A DNA stretch of 64,000 nt from Pseudomonas fildesensis. Lineage in GTDB: Bacteria; Pseudomonadota; Gammaproteobacteria; Pseudomonadales; Pseudomonadaceae. The stretch spans positions 1-64,000 of the forward strand of contig NZ_LFMW01000007.1 of the NCBI RefSeq assembly GCF_001050345.1. Direction: 5' to 3'. The position numbers were made by a program, and so were the translations under genes. The notes below the pieces were generated by a model. The model was not told the origin of the DNA, made no database searches, and was given only the letters and a program-made list of their open reading frames with translations. This document shows, piece by piece, positions 8,499-16,072 of this stretch; positions within the stretch are counted from its first letter, which is position 1; each line of letters begins with the position of its first letter.

Positions 8499-9434
8499 TT
8501 ATTGCGCCTGAATGCGAAAACCCATGCGCGGGAAGTGCACATGCACCGTGCCGCCGCGCTCGTCGGTACGGCGCAGGATCAGCTCTTCGCGGCCGGCAAA
8601 CAGCAATTCTCCGGCCACCGGGTCGGTGCCGTAGTCAGTGGCTGTAATAGTCACCTGCTGACCCGACTTGAAGCCGTTGGGGTCTGCAAAGACTTCGTCC
8701 GGTAAGGCGGCGGGCGTGGCATTGCGGGCGATCTCCAGCGCTTGCTCTGCGCTCATCTCGTTTGAGGTGCCATGACCAAAACCCAACACCCGAGTAAGCC
8801 AGGCCGCGACGGCGGGATACTCATCCACCAGCGGCGAAGTCACCGGGGTGGCCTTGAGAAACCATAAAGGGTGGGCCATGGCAAAGTCGGCAATCGACGG
8901 TTCGCCAAACAGGAAATCCCCCGATTGATGCTGCAACTGCTGCTCCAGGCGCAGCATCAGCGCCGGCCATTGATGCCTGGCCAGTTCGATGGGCACCTTG
9001 CTCGCGGTGCCGCCGCTGAACAGTGCGACGCGGTCAGCGACAAACGCCTTCATGATCTCCGGCGGCAGTCTGGCGAAGCGCACGGCGGCGGATTCAGGTT
9101 GAAATACCAGGCTGACAGTATGGTGAAACACCACGTTGTCGGCCCAGAAGGCGAAGGCCTGCGTGTTCATTTCCTGGCCGAGCGGAAACAGTGCCGGGGT
9201 GGATTTTTCCTGCTCCAGTCGCCGAGCAATCAGTGCGGTGTCGCAATAGATATCGGCGCCCACCTGCAACACTGGCGTCTTGCGATAGCCACCCGTCAAT
9301 GCCGTCAGGTCAGGCTTGGGCAACATCGGCGGGATCTGTACGGAGTGCCACGACAAGCCCTTGAAACCCAGCAGCAGACGGGCTTTTTCAGCGAAGGGGG
9401 ACTGCGGGTAGTGGTGGAGGATCAACTCAGACAT
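8499..9434 (-). CDS. Glutathione S-transferase family protein with extra C-terminal domain
   Basis: The product has 311 residues. The N-terminal part (MSELILHHYPQSPFAEKARL) is a thioredoxin-like GST fold with a typical substrate-side start and the conserved TPVLQVG cis-Pro loop. A helical GST C-terminal domain follows to about residue 215. The last 90 residues (from about EVFADPNGFKSGQQVTI) form a beta-rich extension absent from ordinary GSTs. The substrate is unknown. The gene is monocistronic in appearance, between a REP palindrome and the GIY-YIG gene. It could be a non-catalytic GST-fold protein, since no function can be read from the active-site region. Confidence 0.82.
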   Translation of the reverse strand: MSELILHHYPQSPFAEKARLLLGFKGLSWHSVQIPPMLPKPDLTALTGGYRKTPVLQVGADIYCDTALIARRLEQEKSTPALFPLGQEMNTQAFAFWADNVVFHHTVSLVFQPESAAVRFARLPPEIMKAFVADRVALFSGGTASKVPIELARHQWPALMLRLEQQLQHQSGDFLFGEPSIADFAMAHPLWFLKATPVTSPLVDEYPAVAAWLTRVLGFGHGTSNEMSAEQALEIARNATPAALPDEVFADPNGFKSGQQVTITATDYGTDPVAGELLFAGREELILRRTDERGGTVHVHFPRMGFRIQAQ

Positions 9435-9510
9435 GCCAGGCTCCGCTCAATTAAATGAGTCAGTAGCTTAGCCTGCTAAACCGCGTGTGGGGACGATGGG
9501 AACCCATCAG

Positions 9511-9801
9511 TCAAATCAATGAAGCACTCGCCGCCAGACATTCCTTGGCGCTCTTCTTCAGCTTCTTGATCAGCCGCTCCTGGCGCAGCGCCTCACCCTT
9601 GCTCGCGCATTGCTCGGTGTACACCAGCGCAACAGCCGGGCTGGATAAAAAAAACCGCGCGCCCTTGCCACTTTGGTGGGAGGCAAACCGGCGCACCGGG
9701 TCATTGCTGATGCCGCAATAGAGTGAACCATTGGCGGCACGCACCAGGTAGACAAACCAGGGTTTGGGTTCAGAAGGATCAGTCACGGGTCGATTCGGCA
9801 A
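9511..9801 (-). CDS. GIY-YIG domain protein, YhbQ-like
   Basis: A 96-residue single-domain protein. The GIY-YIG core is visible as [23 protein letters not shown], where the family Tyr pair and the catalytic Arg (VRR) are present. The later [15 protein letters not shown] helix is typical of YhbQ-type proteins. Such stand-alone proteins are predicted DNA endonucleases, but the physiological role is not established. It is followed by a short gap and is not obviously in an operon with its neighbours. Confidence 0.85.
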   Translation of the reverse strand: MPNRPVTDPSEPKPWFVYLVRAANGSLYCGISNDPVRRFASHQSGKGARFFLSSPAVALVYTEQCASKGEALRQERLIKKLKKSAKECLAASASLI

Positions 9802-9823
9802 ACCAGAAGGAGTGCCAATCTTA

Positions 9824-10294
9824 TCAACGACTGGCCTGAAATGCCCTCAGGCCTTTGAGCGCCTGGGCACGCACGGCGTTTTTCAGCGCCGGCGACCAGC
9901 CCAGCAACAGACCCTTGAGGCCCAACGCCTGGCGCGACCAACGCCACAGGTCGAAGTGGTCGTGGTGCTCGCAGATCTTGCCATCGCGAAACACGAACCG
10001 CGCCCCGATATCATTGACCACCGTATTGCCGGTTGCGCTGAACAGGTACGTCGCCACCCAATGCGCGCTGCCGGTGGTTTCATCGCTGCGCACATGGTCG
10101 AACGTCAGGGAAAAGTCCTTGGCGCGCGATGTCAGCATGCGCCACATATCCCCGGCATCACGGCCCCGCAGCTCGCCGAACGCCGGGTCGCTGAACACCA
10201 CATCGTCGGTGTAGCAGGCGCTCATGGCCTCGGCATCCAGACGCTGAAATGCGCTGTAGAACTCGGTGATCAGGGCGTTATGGGCATCACTCAT
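9824..10294 (-). CDS. NTF2-fold (SnoaL-like) protein
   Basis: This 156-residue protein begins [20 protein letters not shown] and continues with [19 protein letters not shown]. This is the cone-shaped NTF2/SnoaL fold, used for small isomerases, hydrolases or simple ligand binding. The segment [10 protein letters not shown] is typical of the polyketide-cyclase-like subgroup. No catalytic assignment is possible from sequence. It lies 22 bases upstream of the GIY-YIG gene on the same strand and could share a transcript with it, although the functions look unrelated. Confidence 0.8.
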   Translation of the reverse strand: MSDAHNALITEFYSAFQRLDAEAMSACYTDDVVFSDPAFGELRGRDAGDMWRMLTSRAKDFSLTFDHVRSDETTGSAHWVATYLFSATGNTVVNDIGARFVFRDGKICEHHDHFDLWRWSRQALGLKGLLLGWSPALKNAVRAQALKGLRAFQASR

Positions 10295-10382
10295 GGGCAG
10301 GCTCCGCTGGCGTCAGAAAGGTAGGCACGATAAGCCTCCCGCGCCGACAAGGCTACTGACATTCGCCGCGCAAATACCGCGG

Positions 10383-11018
10383 TCACGGCACCATGCCACT
10401 GCTGCGAGCATAGGCAAACAAATCCACATCGGTGGAGATGCACAACCGGTTCATGGCGGTGCTTTTCTGCTTGCTGATGGTCGAGATGCTGCGATTGACC
10501 TGCGCGGCGATCTGGCTGACGGTCATGCCACTGGCGAGCATGCGCACCACTTCGCGCTCTTTGCCGGACAACTGCGGCACCGCCTGCTGGTCGCCGGTGC
10601 CGGCTTCCACCAGTTGCACCCGCAGGCATTCGCTGACAAAGGTCTGGCCCTCGCTCACCGCCCTGATCGCCTGGGGCAGCTCCCTGGCCGAGGCGCTTTT
10701 GGCGACGATCGCCCGCGCCCCATGGGCGAAAGAGGCACGCAGGGTGGCGACGTTGGCGAACATGGTCACCAGGATCACCGGCAATTCCGGGTACTTGCGA
10801 TGCATCAGGCTCAACAGGCCATAACCATCGGCCTGCTGGTTGCCGGGCATGGCGAAGTCGGTCACCAGCAGATCGCAAGGTGTACTGTCGAGCAAGGCCA
10901 GCAGTTGATCGGGGCCATCGGCCTCGCCGACCACCTTGCACTTGCCATTCGCCTCGATCACTACTTTTTGGCCGATACGCACAATCGGATGATCGTCAGC
11001 AATTATTACGCGAAGCAT
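10383..11018 (-). CDS. NarL/LuxR-family response regulator (BvgA/RcsB-like), probable fimbrial regulator
   Basis: This 211-residue regulator has an N-terminal receiver domain (IIADDH at 5-10, phospho-acceptor Asp54 in LLVTDFAMPG, conserved Lys in AIVAKSASA) and a C-terminal LuxR-type helix-turn-helix (LSGKEREVVRMLASGMTVSQIAAQV). The frame is open to 11129, but the receiver domain begins exactly at the ATG at 11018. The next gene upstream on the same strand is a REC-Hpt protein, and beyond it the chaperone-usher operon runs the other way. A role in controlling that operon is inferred from position and from the BvgA/RcsB/RocA families, which often regulate pili. Confidence 0.9.
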   Translation of the reverse strand: MLRVIIADDHPIVRIGQKVVIEANGKCKVVGEADGPDQLLALLDSTPCDLLVTDFAMPGNQQADGYGLLSLMHRKYPELPVILVTMFANVATLRASFAHGARAIVAKSASARELPQAIRAVSEGQTFVSECLRVQLVEAGTGDQQAVPQLSGKEREVVRMLASGMTVSQIAAQVNRSISTISKQKSTAMNRLCISTDVDLFAYARSSGMVP

Positions 11019-11223
11019 TAGAACCACCGTGATGGCAAATTGACCTGCGCAAAGTACCGCTGGATGTGGCCTGCAACAACCGCCAATAAAACAGGCAATG
11101 GCAGATACCCCAACAATCTTTGCAACCAAGATTAACGCCTACAAAAAAAGCAGAACAAACCGTCAGAAACAACCTACATATCAGACCGCAAAATTCCTTC
11201 ACTTCCGCCGAAATCTGCTCGCC

Positions 11224-12057
11224 TCATAACGTCGACAAGTACGCCAGATAACGCACCAGGTCCTGACGCAGTTGCACCAGGGCGCGGGCATGCAGGGCCA
11301 CTCCATCGATGCTCACCACCGTCATCAGCCGGATCCCACGCTTTTCCATGGAGGTGACGCCCAGGAACGCGACGCTGCCAATCAGCCGATGCAAGTGCTG
11401 ACTGGTCGCAACACCATCGAGGCGCACCATCGCACTCGAAAGCGCTCGCAGGTCTTGCTGTGCCTCATGTACCAAACTGCGCAGCATGCTTTCCACGACC
11501 TCGTTACCACCGAACATCTGCACCAGCACGGCACGTGTTGGCCAGCCTCTTTTTTGCACGACCCTGGCGTGCGCCTCCCCACCCTGCTTGGGCACACGCA
11601 CATCGGCATCCGCCAACCAATAAACCAGGACGTTGCGCAACTGTGCAAAGGTCAGGGGCTTGATCAGCCAGGCGTCCATGCCGGCCTCCAGGCACAGGCG
11701 GGCTTCGTTCGGGCCCAGGTTCGATGTCAAGGCAATGATGGGTATTCGTGCAGACAGCGCCTCACGTTCCCGACACCGAATTTCACGGGTCATGGCATAG
11801 CCATCCACGACGGGCATCTGACAGTCAGTCAGGATCAGATCAAAGTGCTGCACGTCCATGGCGGCGAGCGCAGCCCGCCCATCCCTGCATACCTCATGGC
11901 CCAGGCCCAGTTGGTTGAGGATCCCTCCCATCAGCAGGCAATAGGCAGGGTGGTCGTCGACGACCAATACCTTGAGCCGTTGCCAGTAGGCGGGCGAGGT
12001 GGTCGACAGCAGCGACTCATCCCCACCGCCGTCGCCTGGGGGAATGCCCGATGACAT
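11224..12057 (-). CDS. Receiver-Hpt phosphorelay protein lacking a kinase domain
   Basis: The 277-residue product has a receiver domain at about 28-150 with Asp34/Asp35, phospho-acceptor Asp78 (LILTDCQMPVVDG) and Lys133. A C-terminal histidine phosphotransfer domain carries the motif HRLIGSVAFLG with His223 as probable phospho-acceptor. This equals the last two modules of BvgS/EvgS/RcsC-type hybrid sensors without the sensor and kinase parts. It lies about 200 bases upstream of the NarL-type regulator, same strand, and divergent from the pilus operon. It probably relays phosphate from a kinase encoded elsewhere to that regulator. No remnant of a kinase domain is visible upstream. Confidence 0.85.
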   Translation of the reverse strand: MSSGIPPGDGGGDESLLSTTSPAYWQRLKVLVVDDHPAYCLLMGGILNQLGLGHEVCRDGRAALAAMDVQHFDLILTDCQMPVVDGYAMTREIRCREREALSARIPIIALTSNLGPNEARLCLEAGMDAWLIKPLTFAQLRNVLVYWLADADVRVPKQGGEAHARVVQKRGWPTRAVLVQMFGGNEVVESMLRSLVHEAQQDLRALSSAMVRLDGVATSQHLHRLIGSVAFLGVTSMEKRGIRLMTVVSIDGVALHARALVQLRQDLVRYLAYLSTL

Positions 12058-12457
12058 GACTACCTCAACTTACCGTAAAGAACGAGCCTGAAGGGCACGG
12101 CATGCGCGCAGGAAACAGCCCAGCCTTGGCCGACAGGACGCGCCACTCTGAACTACGTTTTTGAATTTTTTATGACAGAAAAAGGTGCTTGAAAAATAGT
12201 CGAGTGAACGGCTTTGGACGATACAAAAACTACGAAAACTTCATGCGTCCGACGCGAACAACAGCCCGTTCCAACATGAACGATTATCCCTGTGCAACCT
12301 CCGCCCGATCTCGTAATTGTTGTATGTCCCCTAGCACTCACTCTCGATAACTTCGCCACACCCCAAAAGGGCCCGTACGACCATTCACGTGGTCGCAACA
12401 CCCATGACGGCTGCCCTTGAACCACAGTCAGTCAGCCTTGCACCGGAACCCCTCCAC
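12058..12457. promoter_or_regulatory. Divergent control region of the phosphorelay and pilus genes
   Basis: This is a 400-base gap, more AT-rich than its surroundings near 12160-12240. It must hold the promoters for the REC-Hpt gene (minus) and the pilus operon (plus). I see no clean sigma-54 or AlgU element and no strong palindrome. An in-frame opening upstream of the first pilin from 12389 is not taken as coding. Confidence 0.5.
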
Positions 12458-13090
12458 ATGAATAAGTCCCTAGCAGCACTCGCCATCATTCTCGCGGTCG
12501 CCCACCAAGGCTCGGCCGTTGCCGCAAGCACGACGGAACTGACCGTCACAGGCCTGATTACCCCGAGTGCCTGCACGCCCGCGTTGTCGGGCGGCGGTGT
12601 GGTAGACCACGGCAAGATCTCGGCCAAGGACCTCGACCCGAACCCAAATTCCCCCACCGACCTGCCCATAGCCACCTTACAACTGACCGTGAGCTGCGGT
12701 TCGCAGATCTTGTTTGCGTTGAATGGCATTGACAATAATCCTTCGTCCTACCTTCCGACGGGTTATGGCCTGGGCCTGATCAACAACACGCAAAAAATTG
12801 GTAGCTACAACCTTGAGTTCCGCAATGTCGTGGCAGACGAGCAAACCACTTACCCGATGGAGTCCAGTGATGGCGGCACAACCTGGCAAGACATCGACAG
12901 AGCCGCGTGGTCAGTTGGCACCCTGGCAGGCTTTGGCATAGGCATAGGTTCCAACAGGAGACCGGATCCCATTAAGGACCTGCGCACCGACATGCTTGTG
13001 TATACCCAGATTGCCCCCTCCAGCCGCTTGGACCTGAGCAATGAAGTCCCACTCGCTGGCTCCGCCACCCTCGAAGTGAAGTACCTGTAA
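12458..13090 (+). CDS. DUF1120-type fimbrial subunit 1
   Basis: This secreted pilin-like protein has 210 residues. A signal peptide (MNKSLAALAIILAVAHQGSA) precedes the mature domain, which begins STTELTVTGLITPSACTP. Two Cys residues (in SACTP and LTVSCGS) probably form the pilin disulphide. The end, GSATLEVKYL, has the penultimate aromatic residue typical of chaperone-usher subunits. The ATG at 12458 is chosen because it starts the signal peptide. It is the first gene of the operon and shares its architecture with the four other single-domain subunits. Which of them is the major shaft subunit cannot be told from sequence. Confidence 0.85.
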   Translation: MNKSLAALAIILAVAHQGSAVAASTTELTVTGLITPSACTPALSGGGVVDHGKISAKDLDPNPNSPTDLPIATLQLTVSCGSQILFALNGIDNNPSSYLPTGYGLGLINNTQKIGSYNLEFRNVVADEQTTYPMESSDGGTTWQDIDRAAWSVGTLAGFGIGIGSNRRPDPIKDLRTDMLVYTQIAPSSRLDLSNEVPLAGSATLEVKYL

Positions 13091-13139
13091 ATCACCGCTT
13101 ATTGACCAGGCGCACAGCGCGCCGCCCAGGATTTTCGCC

Positions 13140-13763
13140 ATGAACCCTTGCTCCCGACTCGTCGTCATCTCACTGCTGCTGACCGCCTTGCCCCAGGCGT
13201 ATGCCGCCAGCAGCATCGACCTCACCGTCACAGGCCTGATCACGCCAAGCGCCTGCGAACCCCTCCTGTCCAACACCGGTGTTGTCGACCTCGGAAAGAT
13301 TTCGGTCAACGATCTCAAACCCGACGGATACACCACGTTCAAACGCACCTTGCAGCTGAGCGTCGAGTGCCTGGCCCCCGCCCTGTTTGCCCTTAAAGGC
13401 ATCGACAACAGCACCGGCTCAATCGACTCTAACTCCTACTATGGGCTGGGCATGATCGACGGCAAAAAAATCGGCTCGTACTTGCTCGATACCTCGAACT
13501 CACAGGCCGACGGATCAGCGGTGCTGCCGATTCTTTCACGCGACGGCGGCAACACCTGGGGATCCGGCGATGGGGAACCCTGGGCCGTTACGAAGCACAT
13601 TGCCTTCAGCGACCAGTCCAGTGGCCCGTGGGCACCCATGCTGATCAAGACGCTGACCACGGACCTTCTCATCGAGACCATGATCTCCCCCATCCGGGGC
13701 ATGAACCTGGACAATGACGTGCTGATCGATGGCTCCGCCACCCTTGAATTGCTGTACCTGTAA
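13140..13763 (+). CDS. DUF1120-type fimbrial subunit 2
   Basis: A 207-residue paralogue of subunit 1. The signal peptide ends in AYA, then comes SSIDLTVTGLITPSACEP with a VDLGKISVNDL strand and a second Cys in LSVECLAP. The segment ILSRDGGNTWGSG is the subfamily's conserved Ser-x-Asp-Gly-Gly-x-Thr-Trp loop. The C terminus is GSATLELLYL. It lies 49 bases after subunit 1. The paralogues are clearly related but divergent, suggesting old duplication and specialisation rather than recent copying. Confidence 0.85.
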   Translation: MNPCSRLVVISLLLTALPQAYAASSIDLTVTGLITPSACEPLLSNTGVVDLGKISVNDLKPDGYTTFKRTLQLSVECLAPALFALKGIDNSTGSIDSNSYYGLGMIDGKKIGSYLLDTSNSQADGSAVLPILSRDGGNTWGSGDGEPWAVTKHIAFSDQSSGPWAPMLIKTLTTDLLIETMISPIRGMNLDNDVLIDGSATLELLYL

Positions 13764-13793
13764 GCCGCCGTCACCCCACAGGATGTGCCAACC

Positions 13794-14417
13794 ATGACTC
13801 GTGCCCTAACCTGCCTCACTGCAATCGTGGTGATGGCCAGCGCGCCTGGCGCTTTTGCTTCCAGCGCCACCGACTTGACCGTCAGCGGCCTGATCACACC
13901 CAGTTCTTGCGAGCCTAGCCTGTCCAGTGGTGGCATCGTCGACCACGGCAAACTTACCGTAAAGGACCTGAACCCCGACGTACCGACTCGCCTGGAGACC
14001 GCCAACCTGCAACTGGAGATCATCTGCGAAGCAGAAACCCTGTTCACCCTGACCACCGTCGACAACCGCCCCGGCACCTCGGCCATCCGCCCGTCCAGCC
14101 ATGGCCTGGGCATGGTCAACGATGATCAAATGTTGGGCAGCGTGGCGTTCATCCTGCTGGATGCAATGGCCGACAGGGTGCCGGTGCGCACCATTATGTC
14201 CAGCAACGGCGGTGCCTCCTGGCGCCCTTCGACGTACCTGGGACATGCCGGGCTGACGGCCTTCGCCCTAGCGAGCGATCTCGATGCCCCGATCGCCCTC
14301 AGGGTGTTGACCGCGCGGCTGAGCGCCTTCACCACCCTGGTACCCGCCACCGAGCTGACCTTGGTGGATGACGTGCCCATCGACGGTCACGCCACCCTGC
14401 AAGTGAAGTACTGGTAA
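13794..14417 (+). CDS. DUF1120-type fimbrial subunit 3
   Basis: A 207-residue secreted subunit: signal peptide ending near GAFA, mature start SSATDLTVSGLITPSSCEP, second Cys in LEIICEAE, end HATLQVKYW. The C-terminal Trp replaces the Leu of its paralogues, and the loop SSNGGASWRPS is a variant of their Asp-Gly-Gly loop. The ATG at 13794 is preferred over the in-frame GTG at 13785 because AGGA lies about 10 bases before it. A stem-loop follows the gene before subunit 4. Confidence 0.83.
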   Translation: MTRALTCLTAIVVMASAPGAFASSATDLTVSGLITPSSCEPSLSSGGIVDHGKLTVKDLNPDVPTRLETANLQLEIICEAETLFTLTTVDNRPGTSAIRPSSHGLGMVNDDQMLGSVAFILLDAMADRVPVRTIMSSNGGASWRPSTYLGHAGLTAFALASDLDAPIALRVLTARLSAFTTLVPATELTLVDDVPIDGHATLQVKYW

Positions 14418-14427
14418 GCCCGACCTT

Positions 14428-14475
14428 GCCCGGTGGTGCGCCCGCCCAGATGAGCGAGTCGCAAGACCACCGGGC
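14428..14475 (+). other. Stem-loop inside the pilus operon, between subunits 3 and 4
   Basis: A perfect 10-base inverted repeat, GCCCGGTGGT (14428-14437) and ACCACCGGGC (14466-14475), encloses 28 bases. No T-run follows, so it is probably not a full terminator. It may stabilise or partly end the upstream pilin message. It lies in the 162-base gap between two pilin genes. Confidence 0.5.
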
Positions 14476-14579
14476 GACCTCGAACAACGCCTGCACGTAC
14501 ACGTTCCAGACGCTTTACGCACCCAGCGCCCTTGCCGTGCGCCCTTGATACCGTGCTTTCCCACAGTGATTCCTACGCG

Positions 14580-15206
14580 ATGAACACAACGATCCCGCCA
14601 TGGGCGCTCACGCTGCTCGCCCTGAACCTGACACCGGCCTTCGCTGGGTCCACCGTGGATCTGGGCGTGACCGGCTTGATTACGCCTCAAGCCTGCAGTG
14701 TTTTGCTGTCCGACAGCGGCCTGATCGATTTCGGCAAGATCCTCGCGCAGTCCCTTAACCAGACTCAGGTCACTCTGCTGCCCAGTCAGCAAATGGACCT
14801 GAGCATCAACTGTGAAGGCCCGACCCTGTTCGCCCTGGTGGGTCTCGACAATCAGCCCAACTCCTCCGTGGCGCCCGATGTTCTCTACGGGTTGGGCATG
14901 AACATTCACGCGCCAGCGGAGCGCCTCGGATCGGTGGGCTTGTCGGTGCGCGGGCCAGTGGGCGACGGCGTCACCCTGCTGGTCATTAGCTCTTCGGACA
15001 GCGGTAGCACATGGCACCCGGAACCCAATGCCTACCCGAAAAAATACATGGGTTTTGCCCGCGTCGACGCCCAGCAGCCCGAGCCCATCAAGCAACTGGT
15101 CGCCAGCCTGCGGGTGGAAACCGCCATCAGCCCGGCCAATAGCCTGACGCTGAAGGAAGAAGTGCCTTTGCAAGGTTCGATCACCCTGGACCTCAAATAC
15201 CTGTAA
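14580..15206 (+). CDS. DUF1120-type fimbrial subunit 4
   Basis: A 208-residue secreted subunit. The signal peptide begins MNTTIPPWALTLLAL and ends at AFA; the mature domain starts GSTVDLGVTGLITPQACS. The first Cys is in QACS and the second in LSINCEGP. The loop is SSSDSGSTWHPE and the protein ends GSITLDLKYL. The upstream in-frame TTG at 14532 adds residues that do not look like a signal peptide, so the ATG at 14580 is used. It is the last pilin before the chaperone, whose start is 23 bases downstream. Confidence 0.83.
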   Translation: MNTTIPPWALTLLALNLTPAFAGSTVDLGVTGLITPQACSVLLSDSGLIDFGKILAQSLNQTQVTLLPSQQMDLSINCEGPTLFALVGLDNQPNSSVAPDVLYGLGMNIHAPAERLGSVGLSVRGPVGDGVTLLVISSSDSGSTWHPEPNAYPKKYMGFARVDAQQPEPIKQLVASLRVETAISPANSLTLKEEVPLQGSITLDLKYL

Positions 15207-15229
15207 CCCCTTATTGAAAGAGCCCTCAG

Positions 15230-15943
15230 ATGATGATGCATGTTTCCTGGATACGCGCCGGCTGTGCTGGCGTCGCGCTCTGGTGCGGCGCCACCACCGC
15301 GCTGGCCGACGGTATGGTGCCGGACACCTCGGTGGTGATCGTCTACGAAGCGGAGGGCGAAGCCGCCGTATCCGTGACCAATACCGACAGCAAACTGGCC
15401 CTGTTGCATGTGACCCTCGAAGACATTCCCGAGGACAAAGACACGCAACGGCTGCTGGTCGTTACCCCGCCCCTGGCACGGGTGGAGGCCGGCAAGAGTC
15501 AGCTGGTGCGGTTCATCCTGCAATCGACCGAGCCCTTGGAGACCCAGCGCCTCAAGCGGGTGATTTTCGAAGGCATGCCCCAGCAACGTAGCGGCGCCGA
15601 CGCCGGGCGCGCGCAGGTGGGCGTCACGGTGCGGCAGAACCTGCCGGTGATCCTGCATCCCAAGGGTCTGGCGCGCAATCGTACGCCGTGGCTGGGCCTG
15701 AGCTGGCACCTGGAAAACGACCAGCTCAGCGTGCGTAACCCCACGCCTTACGTGGTACGCCTGGCCCAGGAGTTGCGGCTACTGCCCGGCAAAGGCTCGG
15801 CCATGCTACCGCGCACCTATGTGCTGCCGGGAGAAACCCTGACGGTCACGGCCCAGGGCGCCTCAGCGACCTCGGTGCGCCTGCAACCGGCGACGGTGTA
15901 TGGCTTCGCCGTCGCCCCCCACGAGGCGCCCATTACGCCTTGA
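15230..15943 (+). CDS. Periplasmic pilus chaperone (PapD-like)
   Basis: This 237-residue chaperone holds pilin subunits by donating a beta strand and delivers them to the usher. A signal peptide ends near ALADG. The N-terminal immunoglobulin domain includes AAVSVTNTDSKLALLHVTLED and the strand SQLVRFILQ. The second domain holds NLPVILHPKGLARN and LSVRNPTPYVVRL, the last matching the family's NPTPYYV-type signature. The loop between strands F and G looks short (FGS-like), although this was judged by eye. It is the only chaperone gene in the locus, so it should serve all six subunits. Confidence 0.92.
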   Translation: MMMHVSWIRAGCAGVALWCGATTALADGMVPDTSVVIVYEAEGEAAVSVTNTDSKLALLHVTLEDIPEDKDTQRLLVVTPPLARVEAGKSQLVRFILQSTEPLETQRLKRVIFEGMPQQRSGADAGRAQVGVTVRQNLPVILHPKGLARNRTPWLGLSWHLENDQLSVRNPTPYVVRLAQELRLLPGKGSAMLPRTYVLPGETLTVTAQGASATSVRLQPATVYGFAVAPHEAPITP

Positions 15944-16072
15944 CCCAACGGCGTCGAAGGAAGCCCCGACGCCAATACAAAACGAAGTGGCCACCCCCTG
16001 AAGGTCACCGGGAAGACGGCCTGGCGCGATAGGAAATCAAGCCTCGGACGCCCATTACCAGAGTGTATTTGT

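Noticed and set aside
5740..8511. A 923-residue plus-strand open frame opposite the TonB receptor gene
   Set aside because: It is antisense to a clear receptor with signal peptide, STN, plug and barrel motifs, and begins in the REP array. Long antisense frames are expected in GC-rich DNA. The translation is His/Arg-rich with no domain.
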